From Cliona cf. orientalis (Eukaryota; Porifera; Demospongiae; Clionaida; Clionaidae), in assembly GCA_963930775.1 (NCBI GenBank), contig OZ005695.1, positions 5,208,001 through 5,272,000 on the forward strand: a stretch of DNA of 64,000 nt. Reading direction: 5' to 3'. This document shows, in pieces, positions 11,691 through 26,600 of the stretch (within the stretch, counting starts at the first letter, position 1; the number at the start of each line of letters is the position of its first letter). Below the pieces are notes generated by a model. That model had not been told where the DNA came from. It saw only the letters and a list, made by a program, of their open reading frames with translations, and made no database searches. The translations under genes and the position numbers were made by a program.

Positions 11691-14600
11691 GTAAGTTTTA
11701 AACTTTATTGTGTATGCATGAATATTTTATGGATCCCAAATTTGATCTGATAGTGAATGTCGGAGTGACCAAGGGCCTCTGCTTACAACATTATACTTAC
11801 TCCCTTTAGGTGATAGTCAGGCAATTGCTTTCGTGGTGATCAATATACATATGTGTATACTGGCCCATTAACTTACTAATGACCCTCCATCACCTCTAAC
11901 TATAAGCAGGGATTGATGGCCCAGATATGCCATATATGTAATACGTACATTACAAAAACATCAATAACTTAAGATTTTTAACTTTCATATTCATGGCCTA
12001 TGCCTGAATACCTATCTATCAAGCCCCACACATCCATGGAAACCTATGCATGCAGCTGTGTAAAAAATTAGCAATTTGTCATTCTTTCTTTCTTTTTTAT
12101 TTCCAGGGCTAACTCAAGACTACCTGGACCGCTTACCTTAGTTTGAGTGTAAATTCACTCTCATTTTGTAGCGCACAGTGCAGTACGTGTCGTGCTAGTT
12201 TGTGTTATCACAACAGCTATGTAATGGTGGGTTTGGTCAGCGTATTCTACGACTGGGTGTGTCTGATCATAGATATTATAGACTACGTAAGCGTAATATC
12301 TATGGTCTGATACACTATTTTGTCATTTACTGTGCATGCTCATACAGTGTTGCCATGGTGAAGTTATGTGATGGATTGATGTCAGTGGCACACGCCGACG
12401 CAGCCAGGACCGCAGCTACTCGATCGAGCGCTCATAGCAGCTCAGTGCACTGTCCAGAAGTAAAGTTACCAGCCTCTAGAATTTGCTCCCTAAACAGAAG
12501 TTATTTATCCCTACTTGTCCTAAAACAGCCTTCTTTCAAGTTTGCCACTGTCAGCCAGCTATCTTCAGGATCGAATTAATGTGGGGCGTGGCTTCATTCG
12601 TATTACTATCACAGCAGTGCCGCACATTGGAACGGTGAGCCGGTTGGCACTCGTTACCTGCAGCTATGCTATTGACGAGTATATATAAAGAGAGAGAGGG
12701 AGAGTATCGAACAGCGTATGTGCCGTGTGTAACAGCTGTTTATACGGTACTTGTGCGTGCACATTGGGCTGGCCTGAGCTGTAATGAATTAGGGTGACCT
12801 CCAAACATGAATATCATTACAAAGGTCATGAACCGTACGAACAGCTGTTACAAACGGCATATGCGCAGTTCAACACTCCCTCTTAGTCTATACTCTTGCT
12901 ATTGATGCATCTGCTGTTGACACAGCATGCAGTGAGGGGTGTTGGCGTATGCAATAATTGTTCAAAGTTCGTTCCGCCGCAGAATAGTTTGTGAGCATGT
13001 ACTGTTAATAGATGATCATGTAATCCATCACATTATCCCATGATTACGACATCAAACATACTTAATTGTTATTAGAAGGATAAATTGTACTCGGCTTCGC
13101 CTCTAATACTGTACTATATCCCCAGTAGTTGCATAGTAATACAGGTGCATGTGGTAAAAGGTCGTCAACATGGTGCATACCGTATTTCTTCTAAAAATTC
13201 GGCCCTTCTAATTATTCGGCACCCTTTACCGAATGATTGAAAATAGTCTCTAATTTTCGGCAAAGGTCGTCACGCATATATGCTATAAACAGGAATGGGA
13301 TGCACACGCAGACAGAATGTTGAATAATATTAACCTCTAAAAATTTATTATTTTTTATGCCGAATTTTTAGAAGAAATACGGTGTTGCGTACAAAATTGT
13401 AACAATGCCCTAGTCGCAAAGATGGAGCCTCAGACCAACTCTCGATTTCAAAAGGGACAAATATCAGTGCTTCAGTCACAAAGATGAACTTATACAGCTT
13501 CCAAACTTCTGATCAGTCAGGTCGTGGAGGGCATGCTATACATATAGCGCTGGCTAGTTATATTTATACATGGGATTACGTAAACTAAGACGTTCGACCA
13601 CCATATCATATTTGTCAGAGGAAGCAGCACACAGCCTATGAGGTAATTCCTGGATACATGCATTAGATACCTTACATACTAGCCGATTTTCAAGTCTCAG
13701 AAAGGCTCCATTGAGGCCCTGAAATTACCTCATAGGTTACACCAGAATTAGTTACATGTACCTCATGATCTTAACCACATTGCTGCTGGGGATACTTTCA
13801 CTACATCCCTCATCCCTCGTAATAATAATTATGACATTGCTAGTGTACACCACCCATTATTGGACCGGTAACACCTCGGACTCGACCACCCCAAAATACA
13901 AAGTGCACATGCTCAATATTGGAGCATGCACGACGTGGAGCTGAGTTGACCCGGACGTGACCTCAACCTGCCATGTGGTCGCTGAGCCTCAAATATACTG
14001 TACTGAATAGGGAAATCTCCCCCGTGTTCGAGCTTGTGATCTGAGAGAATTGCCATATCTGATCGATAGTCCACATTGATCTCTTTTACAGTCAATCCGC
14101 CAATGTACGCATTGCCGTATACTTCTATTAGAATTTATTTGCACTCTCTAATTATCCGAATTGACGTACATTTCAGCACGAAATCAATCTGCAGAAAGTA
14201 ACGGCTGCCAAAATGGCAGTTTTAGAGTGATAAAACATTCTTAACTGTCGAATTCACCAACTTTGACGCAAGATTAAGCTATCCTGCTGATATTCAATCC
14301 CTCGCCATCCGTTATTCGGACTCACAAGCTCACCAAGTAGAGCAGCTCTACCCATCACCAGAGAGGTGCATCAACAAATCAGTGTCCGAAATGCAGTTCT
14401 TATCTCACAATCGTGACTATACTTTGTTTGCATATTATTAACATATTAAATCAGTGTACGAAAGTAATAGCAAGTGTGTACTTGATTTCTAATCTGAAGT
14501 ACAGAGCATCAAAATTGCCTAATTTATGCCTTCAGGGAAGGAGCTAGCTGAACTTGGCTTGAATTCTTGTACTGAGTGCTGTGATGTGTGCAAGAGGGAT

Positions 14601-17600
14601 GGAGAGAGGAAGATGGAGAGACAGAGGGTGGGGAGAGAGAGAATGAAGGGGAAAGAGAGATAAATGTTTACATGTACTCAATTTGTCAAATAATAATACA
14701 CAAATGTGACCAAGAGCCCATGCTCACTATGTAATCAGATACCCACCCACTATTGCAGGAGTCTAGATCCCAACCCTCATGCAGTCCCAACAACTAGTGG
14801 GATTACATCAAGCTGGAATAGCCTATTGGTTGAAGCCCTGTGCTAATGGGCATTCTTGTACATGTAAGAAGATGAAACTGTTTAGATTTTCTTTGAGCAT
14901 ACAGTGGAATTGTATATTCAAACACCCTCAACAGCGGACACCCTGCTATTCCGTATAACGGACACTTAGTTTGGTCCCGTTCAGCCTGTGCGATAGTGAA
15001 CAGCCTCGCGTAATGGACAGTTAGGCCACACCCACCATTTAAATCGGTCAGTTTCAGCAACCAGTAACTACAATAAAGCCTAAATATGTCTCAAATTCTT
15101 GCTTAGAAGCTGTCAGTTGACATCTCTCATCAATACAGTTTTTTTTGTCGTCCACAATAGTGCTTTATCATAGCTGGCCGCAACTGTAGGAGGGGCAATG
15201 CAAAATTTTGCCGCAAATTTTAAAGGGCAGAGAAAAAGTGACGTTGTATAGTCATGTAGCTAGCTGGTCAAGAAGATGCGAAAATAAAACCATGAAAAGT
15301 TCTACTAAAGGGTTAGCAATCAATTGCGCAAAATTTGCACCACATGAAAAAAGTCCCTCACACAGCTTACAATGGCTAAGAGCATAGTGTAGTACATACG
15401 TGGTCACAAGCCGGCTCAAAATAAACGATCATTCCATATACTAAAATCAGAAGAGTATGGATAATGATTACAGACCTCCAATTCAGTGAAATATCTCCCA
15501 ATGGGATATCAATATTTAGTCTAGTATCATGAATCAAGCAGCCACATCATCATGTCTACTATTAATTTTGTGTGTGCATCAACTACTCTGTGTGCATCCA
15601 TCATTATTTCTTTGCTAGTTTGTTCACTATGAGACTCTCTTTCTGTTCAGAACTATTGGTGCTAGGGCAGAACTGCTTGCTATGCATGTAGACTATGGTG
15701 TGCATGACTTTTAGCCAATCAGGTGGAATAATATTTAATAGTAGTTATAGCACGGCTGCCAGGGATTTATGGCAACATATTAAAACCGCCCATGTCCTCA
15801 GGCTACGTCCTCGGATTTGGGTCTGTTTACTGCCATAAATCCCTGGCCCCGTACTATTACACATTCTGCTAGCTTGTGTGTATGAGCAGAAACATAATGT
15901 GGCTACAGTTGCCAATAAAAGGCACTATTGTGATATTCATCGATTATGTCCATCGATTCGAAGCCAGTAAGTTTGATTGATTCGTTGCACTTATGAGTCA
16001 CTCTGATGCCTAGATCTCCAGACCCGTGCAGATGACAGACACAACCAATCACTTTACCCCTTGCTGTGCATGCGAACGTGGGGTAATACAAAACTGTGTA
16101 GGGAATTGCATGACCAAGGAGATGCATACAAAAGGAATTTATACACATCTAACGGTGTTGGTGCAAACAAAGGGACTCACCTGTGGTCAGGGATGCCAGA
16201 GCATTAATTGTAAACATGTCCTCCCGTCCACCTCACCCGACCAAACATCTCATGTGGAAACACAGGGACCCTATATTTTACAAGTGAAATAGAGCAGTCA
16301 TTTCTTATTGGAGAAGAGGTAGAAGCTGGAAACTATTCTGACAGCAGTGATAGTACCTCAAATACTGACTCTGATACTGCCAGTAGTACTGACAGTGACA
16401 CAGCAGAGGTCATGTATGCCATTAATACTAGCCGAATTAATGCATACGTACATGCAAATTGCTGTCCGAAATGCAATTCTTATGGTTCGCAAAACTTGGC
16501 AATCATTCTATTACTACTACAATTGTTATATTTTCACCTGGCATAGTGATCTTCTGCGTGCTACCTTTGTAAGCGGTGACAGACGAACATCTTTGTACAC
16601 GGTCTGAACCGATAGGTAAGTCACTGGTCAACATTTCTCGGTGTGCTCGACTTGAAACCAAATTTTAGCTCTCCAAATAGTTTCTTCAGCTACACAGCCT
16701 TTTTATGCTTCCAAAGTGAGTCACAACAGCTGCCCTCTTCAGAGCGCACATGGCGTAGTTTTGTGTGGTCACGTGACATGGGCGCTGCAAACAAATATTT
16801 ACGGTCAGCGCTATTGGCGGATTGATTGTTTTAGACTAGATTTGAATTCTGGGTCCCAATAATATAACCTTTCATGCAAGCTATACATTTTGAAACAATC
16901 TTCACACTGACAGCAATTTCATCACGAGTTTCATCATAATTTACGTTATAATTACCTCATAGATTGGGTGAATTTTTTTGGTTGATTGGGACTCGGGGAT
17001 GTATAGCATAATTCGTGCATATATTGCACTTAGTTCATGTGATTACCTATACATGTACATCAAATGGAGTACAGGTACAGTACGTTAGTTCATACATGTA
17101 CATGCATATATGCAATACTACAAGTCCAATGTTTTACAGTTGGTATTTTTTAATGAACTATAGTGGGAAGGAGGCTGCATAGTTGGAATGGGGTGGACCT
17201 CTTCAGAAAATCTTGTGTGCATTTTGGAAGAAGGAACAATGGTAGTATATGACTTGCGTGGCGAGCAAGTTTTTGCAAGAGTCATAGCACGAGTGAGTTT
17301 TTCCATGGCTATAAGAATAAAAAAAAATTGTACAAATGTACATGTACATGCACTTACTATTTTATGGTTGCATCTATGAAAGCAATTATCCCTTATTAAT
17401 CTAGGAAGTAAGAGAAGACCGTGTACTGGAATGCAACTTCTTTCACACTTTAGAAGGAAGTGCTGGATTTGCTGTCATGACAAACAGCTTCAACTTCTTT
17501 GTTGTTGGTGATTCTGATAGGCCTAAGGATGAAATACGGGTCAGCAAGCTGGCCACTTTCCCTTGTGAGCAATCACCATTTACTTGTGCTAACCCTGTAT

Positions 17601-20600
17601 TCTTGCATAGGGTGCCCCGCTGTCTGTATTGAGCATATATAGGATCATGCAACTGTCAGCATGTGCATAAGGGTTACGCAATTGTTCTACATGTATATGT
17701 GCATGTATATAATATGTAACTGTGCTGTCTGTTACTGTTCTATTTTGTGGGATCAGCTTAGTGCAATGGTGGGCTTATAATTCTAGGGCTGTGAGTTCAA
17801 TTCCCACCAGGTCTTCCTGTTGTGATTTTGAGCAAGTCACTTTGTCCCCATTGCTCCAGCATACCTAGCTATAATATATTATTATGGGACCTGGAGTGAT
17901 AAAAAAGAGAGAAACATTCATCCCGTTTACATTGCCATCATCTAGTAATAAGTAGGACTGAATATCATGGCAAAGGTATAAAAAATTTCCTTGGGTGGCA
18001 GTGATAGCCTACATTTGGTCTGGCTAGTATCGTGGAGTCAACTGCTGTGTTGGAGCTCAAAATTTAAAGGATATCTAGTAGAGTGCGTACGAATGCCAGA
18101 TAAGCGTTTTATAGGCAGAGAAGAGATTGTAAGCAAAGCCAGCTGCTGGAGGGGCTATATATTCGAGAATAGTGATGTATAATAATAATTATGAAATGTT
18201 ACAAGTATGTTTGATGTTGCAATCATGAGATAATGTGACTGAACACTACTAATAGCATGGCTATTGTACAATCGAGTGCCGGTTAGTACAGCGCGCATGC
18301 GCAGATGAAGACCACACCCCTCACTGCAGGTCAAGAGTAGCTGCTCAAACTCACCGTGTAAATGGCGACGTTCTCACTCCGCTCAAACGTCGAATCTACC
18401 ACCAGACCATGACAAAGAGCAGACATCGCCTCTCGCTTCGCAGGCCTGTCGAAACGCGCGGCGCTTGCGCCGCTCGCTCGAGCTCGAGAATGCACATGAT
18501 GCATCTCTATATGGCCCCTGGGCCCTGGCAACCTCGTTTGTGCACACGGCACACCAATTCTGACCAATCGTGAGTCTTCTGAACTTGTAGGAGAGCGCAT
18601 CTTTTATGCCTTCCAGGTTGGGACACGGACTATATATATAGGTTAGACGCTGAAGCCAAGGGATCTACGGGATTTAGAATTCTGAAGACGCACATAAAAT
18701 CCCGAGGGCGATAGCCCGAGGGTTTTATGACGCGTCTGAAGAATTCTAAATCCCGTAGATCCCATTGGCTGAAGTATCTAACCGATTTAGACTATAGCGC
18801 CGCGCGCACGGCGACACTACTGGTTTCCATGGCACTGGATCCTATTCAATAATGTAAACAGAAAGCGTTCATAATGGCTACCAATTCAGAACTTACTAGC
18901 GAGGCTGGACTCGTCGAGTTACTTGGTCGAGAACGCTACGACGACTACTTCAATGAAGCTGTAGGCGGAGACTCTACAATGGGCGTTGGCGACATTTCCG
19001 CCAACGTGGACATCTTCGACAACGCATGCGCTATGGAGTCGATCATTGATGAGCTACTGTTGGAAGCCGGTGAAGCATTTGAAGTGTACGAACAACAGCA
19101 GGGAGTTGCATCAAATGAAGAAATACAGTTCTGTACTCGTACAGTTCTGTACTGGTTGCCTGAGGACATAAAAACAAGCATTCTAAGTTGTAGGCTTTCT
19201 AAGTTGTAAGCATTCTAAGTATAGGTTAGACACTTATGTATTTGTGACCACTGTAGTCTAAAAGAAAATTGTTGCTCTGAAAAATATTTTTTGTTGTATA
19301 TAGTATAACCAGTATATACAAAGCTGGAATACAACTACACGTGTATATGTACATGTAGCTATCCTCCACCTCAATCAGTACATATTTAAATTTACGGTAG
19401 ATGAATATTATGGCGCTATACTAGTATCAAGGGTATAGTCATTTTGTAGGAGTGATATTCATCTCCTAAAGGGGTGGTTAGCTATTGTAAGAGCTAGTAA
19501 AAATTTTCTTGAATTTGTAGGCGGGGTATACTTTTTTGGAGTGGTAGAAGTTTTGTGTGGGGAGCAGATTTCTGTTTGAGCGAGAGATCACAGGCCACAC
19601 CCCCACTAGGCTCGAAGGTCAAAGGTCATGATGCTATGCTTCAATTGGAAAATGCCATTTTAATAATTATCATCATGTTGTATAGGCATCCACGTGCATG
19701 CTTGCATGTATATGTACATGTATTTGCCGGGTTCTTAAATGGAAGATTTCTCCCCCACCACCCCCCCCCCCCCCCATCTGGTGTGGCGGAAGATTTGGAA
19801 GCCATCTGATGGGTGATATATATCGAGGAAAGGGTGTGCATGATACTGCTGCCATAATAATCAATGTACAGCTATACCTACTTCACTGTGGTAAACATAA
19901 AGTCAGCTAAAGATATAACTTAATATATACCGTTACAGTACTGTAATTTAACTTTATATTGGTGTATGCATGCAGGGTTTAGTTCAGGATTTCACTCAAG
20001 AGGGGACAAATACATAGCAACAAATTTTAAGGGGGAGAGGCAACCCCCCATGAGGAAGGCCAATTTCCAAGGGGGGGGGGAGCAAAAGCACCCCCTGGCC
20101 CCTTTGAAATAACCCCCGTGTATGTGTGATCTCAGAAGCCACCAGAAGCAGACTACAAGTTTCAAAACTTCCAGATACGCTACTGCCCACTACTGTAACA
20201 GTTTCCCCACTCCTTGAAAAAATCTTGCATTAATCCCTGAATACAGTACAGTTTACAAGGGATATAAACAAGGCCTGCATAACTTTTTCCCATTAAGCAG
20301 CTGCCACAACCAAGCCAAATTGTTGGGCTGTGCTTCCTCAGGGAAATCAAGTATTTGTTATTGCCGCTGTTGAAGACAGACTCTATGTTCTTGATTCATT
20401 TGAGGCTGTTCAGCAAGTGAGGTTATATGCACCATACTACATACTGTAATGTACTTGATACTTCGTATATTCTCAGACAGTAACTTGCAAGAAAGAAAGT
20501 CCGGTTCATTGGGTAGATGTTGCTGTATCAACAAATGGAAGAGCCGTTGCATTGGTTGATAAAGAAGGTTATCTGTGGGGAGGCTCTTCAGATTTCAAGG

Positions 20601-23600
20601 TACATATGTGATACCGTAGGTCGGGTTTTAAATGCGGGTATCTATTAATTGCGAATTACGAGTTTTTCTACGTTTCGCAGTTAATAGATTTGCAAACATA
20701 AACGTGCACATAATATACTACCGTACGGTACAGGGTCGTCCATCACAATTATTGGATTCGCAATTTGACTAGAACACAATTATTAAACTACGCAATTAAA
20801 ACCCGTCGTACGGTAGTGGAACCAAAGTTCATGATTATACAGATGAATGGTGCTTAAATTACAAGCTACAGAAGTAGAACGGTTATACTACGTGCATAAT
20901 ACAATGAAGAATATTTTTGGACGATCTTTTCCCTCTGTATAGTCCGTATCATTACCTCTTTTGCACCCTGCCACAAGTTTAGAAGGTTCATGATTGATCA
21001 GAATTGTAGGGCCGGGTCATATGCAGAAATTAGGGTGGGCATAGAGCAGCCTTGTGCCTAGGCCCTTAAAGCGCCATATGTTTCGAGAGGCCTGCCTGGC
21101 AGGCCACCGAGCCTCAAGTGAAGCGAGAGGTTGAGATACGTTCTTTGTCATGCCTATCAATAGTCTGGTGGTAGATTCAACGTTTGAGCAGAGCAAGAAT
21201 ATTGCCATTACACACTTCTTAGTGGTGAATTCAAGCAGCTGCTGTTGGCCTGCAGTGCAGAGTGTGGCCTACACAATAGTAGGTTCTAAGTTGGTGCTGC
21301 TTCATCTGTGCATGTGTACTGTACTAACGAGCAATCTTGACATGCTGCTATAGCTAGTTGTAGGGAGAATGATACTGTTTAGATTTTCTCTGAGCATGCT
21401 GCTACGATATAGCTTATTAGTGTTCCTTGATTGTGACATCAAGCGTACTTATATTTTCATATATGTAGATTTGTGAAACTGAATTTGACATTCAATCGAC
21501 TTCTAGGGTGCTCCAAATGGAATGGTAAGAATTAAGATAAGTTTGGTTCGTGTGACATGCATTTGATGCAGTGCTCAATAGCAAACATAGGCTCAAGTTC
21601 TATCCCTGTATCAGTGAAGCACCATTAGATGCGTGCAAGAGTACATTAACAGTAAGGGTGTGCAATTACTGCAGACAGCATTCTTTCATATTGACGTCAC
21701 AAATGTAAGCATCACCACAGAATAAGCTAGAGAAATAGCTTCATCTTTCGATATGCATGTACACTGAGACTGGTAGAACTGAACACAGCTACTAGGCACA
21801 ACTACTAAGCGCTGGCATCACACTGGCCCCTTGCTGAGTTTTTGTAGGGTTAAATAAGCAAGCAAGAGCTACATGTAGTTTGCATGACCTCTTCTCTTAA
21901 TTGTCTGGAAAAATTTACAGTGTGACATAAAGTAGCTCATTTCAGTGGTACAAATCTGTTATACTAGCTATGGGCCCACTCCTGGGATAAGCCATTACAG
22001 CACTCTGCTTCCACTGTGGTGTAAATCGCTTTTCCATATTGTGAACCAAACTACATGTATAGGGAAGTGATTGACAATATTTATTCTTCCTGAAAGGGGT
22101 GGAAAGGACTTCTTTGTTCTGGTATTGGAGCAACTAATGTTTGTGAAAGGAACAGGAAAACATTGGTGCAAGTATCCTGACCGTACAAGTGTAATTATCC
22201 CTTGATCATCCTTTCAATGGATTTGCTGTTGAAACATAAATTAATAGTCAAGAAAATATGAGTATATCCTTGTATGTTGATATCTTAGTATACTTGTAAC
22301 TCCAGCAATTTTTTTCCTGTGATTTGATGTCATAAAACAGGAAATTTTGGCTGAATGGTGATGGTGGCGGAGTTTTTGGCTATCTAAATGATCAGTGCAA
22401 ATGCATTAGATTTCAGTTGGCAAGTTCTTAATTTGGTGATCGTGATCTGTAGGCATACATAGACAAGAGCTTACTGCTTTATTCTTTGGTACGGGTAGTT
22501 TCATAGGTTTTTTTCCATTTTAAAAGTGAGAGATATATAAGCTGTATGCAATCTGTGTGCTTATGATGACTAGTACCATATATAATTATAGCAGTTAGTA
22601 TATAGAGGCTTCAACAGTTTTTGTTACAAACATAGCATCTAGCGAGCTACTGAAGATCATTAATTGCTGTAATGAATTGAAGGGGTGGCAGTAACAAAAA
22701 GCACTGAAACAAGAATTTCTCAAAGTGATGACTTTTTACATGAAAATAGTTTACCTAACAGTTTCAATACACGTATACGTAAATGCACAACGTATTCACT
22801 ACTTCCTCAAGCCAGATGGACAGTGGGAATTCTCCATTTGCAAATCTTGTACTGCGTGGGCAGGTGCTATTTTGGACTTCAGTAGGAATCGAGGTAAAGC
22901 AAGGGTGGATAATCATTAGTGAGCCCTCTTTGTGCAAGTAATGATATCTGATTATGCTAGCCTTGTTCCCAGGCCACTCCCATGTCAATGTTGCACACAG
23001 AAGAGGGGGAAGGCCTGGTAAGCGAAATCACGTGTGCGACTTCTATGTAGAACCGCAATTATCGTGCACTGTGCGTGGGTGAAGTGGTTAGTACATCACA
23101 GGTACGGTTGCCAGCACATAGCGCTTCGATCTGCAGAACGAACCAAGGGCTGTAGAACGAAGAGACTCAAGCTTGACAGAGTGAGCAATGGACAAGGATG
23201 CCATAGCGGTTGACTACAAGTGATTTAACACGACCTCTTGGCTGTTGAGTGCTATTTTTGGCGGAACGATTCTGAGTCACCACATGGCACAACGCTCAAG
23301 ACCTATCATCGAAAAAAAGGTTTATCATCGCCCAGAATGTTCTAGAGAGGCATAGTACTAGCTAGGATACTGCGAAGGTGATCCTTTTTATCAATTCTGG
23401 TGATTTTGTCAATTTTAAAAAATTTGCGGTTTTAGTCGCCCACACTCGCTAGTTTTAATCGTTTATGACGCGCTTCATGTGATTTCGCTTACCAGGCTCC
23501 CCCTCTTTTCTCTCACGTGTGTTGCAAAAGATCAGGGAGACTGGGGACGAGGCTATGATTATGCCATATCACTTAGTCTTTTTATGTATACTATATATCT

Positions 23601-26600
23601 ATAAATAGTTTAGTACCTTTGAAATACTACAGAAATACCTTCCAATTTTCAGTGGTATACATAATATTATATGCTGTAACAATTAAGGCACTTGCAGCTG
23701 AAATAATTATTACCGTTGTGTCCCGGGTAAGCGCCCATGTATCTCATTTCAAGGGGTCAATGCAGCAGCTTCTATACAAACGCATGGAAATTATGTCCCC
23801 GATAAGCGCCCATGTGGGCCAAAATCGCCTAGGCACTTACCTGGGGATACTATGGTATTATGAAAAATACTGCTTCCAGATAATTAATATGGGAAGAATA
23901 TAATTGACACCAACTCAAGATCGGGTCATTCATTTCTTATTGCTAGTATTTGATACTTAACTCCATCGATATCAGATATCCTTTGCGTGACCCATGTGTT
24001 CTTCTTCCTGAAGTAGATGGAGTGAGGATCATCAGCAATACTACCTGTGAATTCATGCACCGTGTCACCAGTATGTTTCATATTAATTAAAACAATCGTA
24101 CATGCTACAAACTTCTTATCCTGCTAGGGATGGTTGTCCATGTGCCAAAATAATAATATTTTGGCATGCTGTGCTTTAATTTATCTTGAAGGGACAATTA
24201 TATTATTTGCGGTACATTTTTCTGCAATTACATTTCTTAATTAAGTACTAAATTAGTGGTACAGGGTTGACAAATTCTAATGTTCCACAACTGTATAGTT
24301 GGTGGTCGTGGGTACAAAATTTTGCTGTTTTGGGCCAACCCGCAGAAATCTCAAACATCAATTAGCACCCGCAAAATAGACATCTTTAATTAAGGTTCGT
24401 GGAATTTTCCTGTTTTATTCCATGTAGAATGCATTCTCGCAGCATTTGTGTGCAGGTTAGTTTATAGATACCGTACTTCTAAAAATTCGGCTCTTCTAAT
24501 TATTCGGCACCCTTTACCGAGTGATTGAAAACAGTCTCTAATTTTCAGCAAAGATCGTCACGCATATATGCTATAAACAGGAATAGAATGCGCACGCAGA
24601 CAGAATGTTGAATATTAACCTCTAAAAATTCGGCGAAGCTAAAGCAATATTATTATTTTCATGCCGAATTTTTAGAAGAAATAAAGTAGTACAAGTGCAG
24701 CACAATAACCAGGGTTTCATCCAATGGGGGCCGGGGTGAAGCTTCCCCGCTTAGAATTTGACTATATATTTTATATTATATTAAACATCATAGTATCACA
24801 TGTCACAAAATCAGTAGACTAGCTATAGCTATAGGATTTCTTTTCATCAATAATTACCTGAATAAAAATTTTAGCTAGCTGACAAACTCGCAGAAGGAAA
24901 CTTGGCATGCGTGATACATGTGACCACTCTTGTCTTGCTTCTAACCCAATTTTTTTTGCTAGATGACAACTTTGTCCATTCCTGCTCCTGGTTCCACACC
25001 TTCTGTAATGATAATTCTTAATTGTGCTCAACAGTAATCAATCATTATGTTAAGCATTCATGCAGTATCATTTATACCGTAGAATATTAATCCCGGGCTG
25101 CAATTACGTGCCCCCCTCCCTTTTATGCATGCTAGCATTGGGTAAAAGTGGGGAGGGGATTTATACACAGGATCGCTACATTGCCGTGTGATGGCCATTA
25201 CTATGCCACGTGGGCATGCACGCGATATCTGTACTTTCTCTGGCTGTTTGATGGGCAAAAAGTAAGGCATAATGTGACTAATGGCTAGTTTGCTAGCTGT
25301 AGCTACTGTTTGTATTGGTTCATGCATGGACTCTAATATCTAGTTTACAATCAGGGAGTGGGAGCGTAATTGCAGGATTCTACGGTAAATCCTTGTCTGG
25401 GTGCCAGCCCCTTCACAAGAAAGGAAGGGTCGCATTAATGACCTGTTCTGAGCAAAAGTAGCTCTAACAAAGTGGGTGTGAACGTTAATTCAGAAGTGCT
25501 AATTAAATAGACGTGGCTTGGCGGGGGGGGGGGGGGGGGGCCGGGGGGATCAAGTTTGAAATGGCTACTATTATTCTTTTATGAACGCGATTGAACAATA
25601 TTTGCGGGCTCAGTCATTGCCCGCTACTATTCTTATCCACTAAATACGAGGACCAGAGCTAGTCTCGTACTTCCCGTGGCCTGGATACGAGTACAGTCTA
25701 CATGGCTATTTCAGTACAAGTGATGAAACTTTCAGACGAAGCACTTGGCCCTCAATACTTACCCAAGAGAAGCACGGCTTGACAGCTATTCAATCAACGG
25801 GATCTTAGCAAAGAGCACTGATGGCTGAATCCATGACTAAGCACAAGGCGATTCTATCCAGTACATCTAGCTAGTTGCACTCAAATTATTGGTATGGGTA
25901 AGGCTATGGAATGCACACACTTACGCAAGTATACGTCACAATACATGTACATAATGACGTTGTCACACTTAATTGTCGCCCCACAGTACCTGTGGGATGT
26001 GAAGGGCTGGTACCCAGACTTGATAAATCCTGCATGTAGTTTGCCACTGCAGTAGAGAATCTTATAATTTTAAAGCTGAATACAGAAGATGCTTGCAGTT
26101 TCTTGATTTTGGTAGGAATTCTTTGTATAGCACTATCTTGTGTGGAAAATTTGTGTAGCCATAATACTATATACCACCACAGAAATAAAACATAGATGAG
26201 TCAATACTTTTGTTTCCTTCATCAATGCAATGGAGACGCAGAGGCCTTGTGCCCTGCTTTTCCATGCTAGACCTTCCTGGTGAAATATCTGCATATACGG
26301 AATAATTTTGTTCTAGTCAACTTTTTAATGAATTGAAATGCATTTCAACATAGTATTGACAAAAAACAAGTCAGTCATTATTTCAGCAAAAATGTGTACT
26401 AATCATGTCACCTAATCTATATACCATATAGCGGGAAACTTTCGAGGGAGAAAACTTTCACGAATTTCGCGATTTTTCCGCCATCCGTGCTAGGCATGCC
26501 ACACCCATTATGCGACCAGTTTTAACATTCCGCGAAATGCTCCTTTCCTACCGATCCACGAATGTTTTCTCCCTCGAAAATTTCCCACTATACGGTATAC

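Noticed and set aside
12202-12579. 125-codon plus ORF
   Set aside because: It falls within a dispersed repeat (copies at 48, 57 and 60 kb); no conserved protein across copies.
17183-17292. Shorter VPS16 exon 2 starting after GCATAG
   Set aside because: It breaks phase with exon 1 and loses the conserved WxGG segment; the AG at 17163 fits both.
19641-19910. Four overlapping ORFs rich in Pro or Gly
   Set aside because: All are produced by a C homopolymer near 19757-19775.
22172-22190. Longer VPS16 exon 7 ending at 22190
   Set aside because: The donor is weak and the join to exon 8 loses frame; the GT at 22172 gives KYPLRDP.
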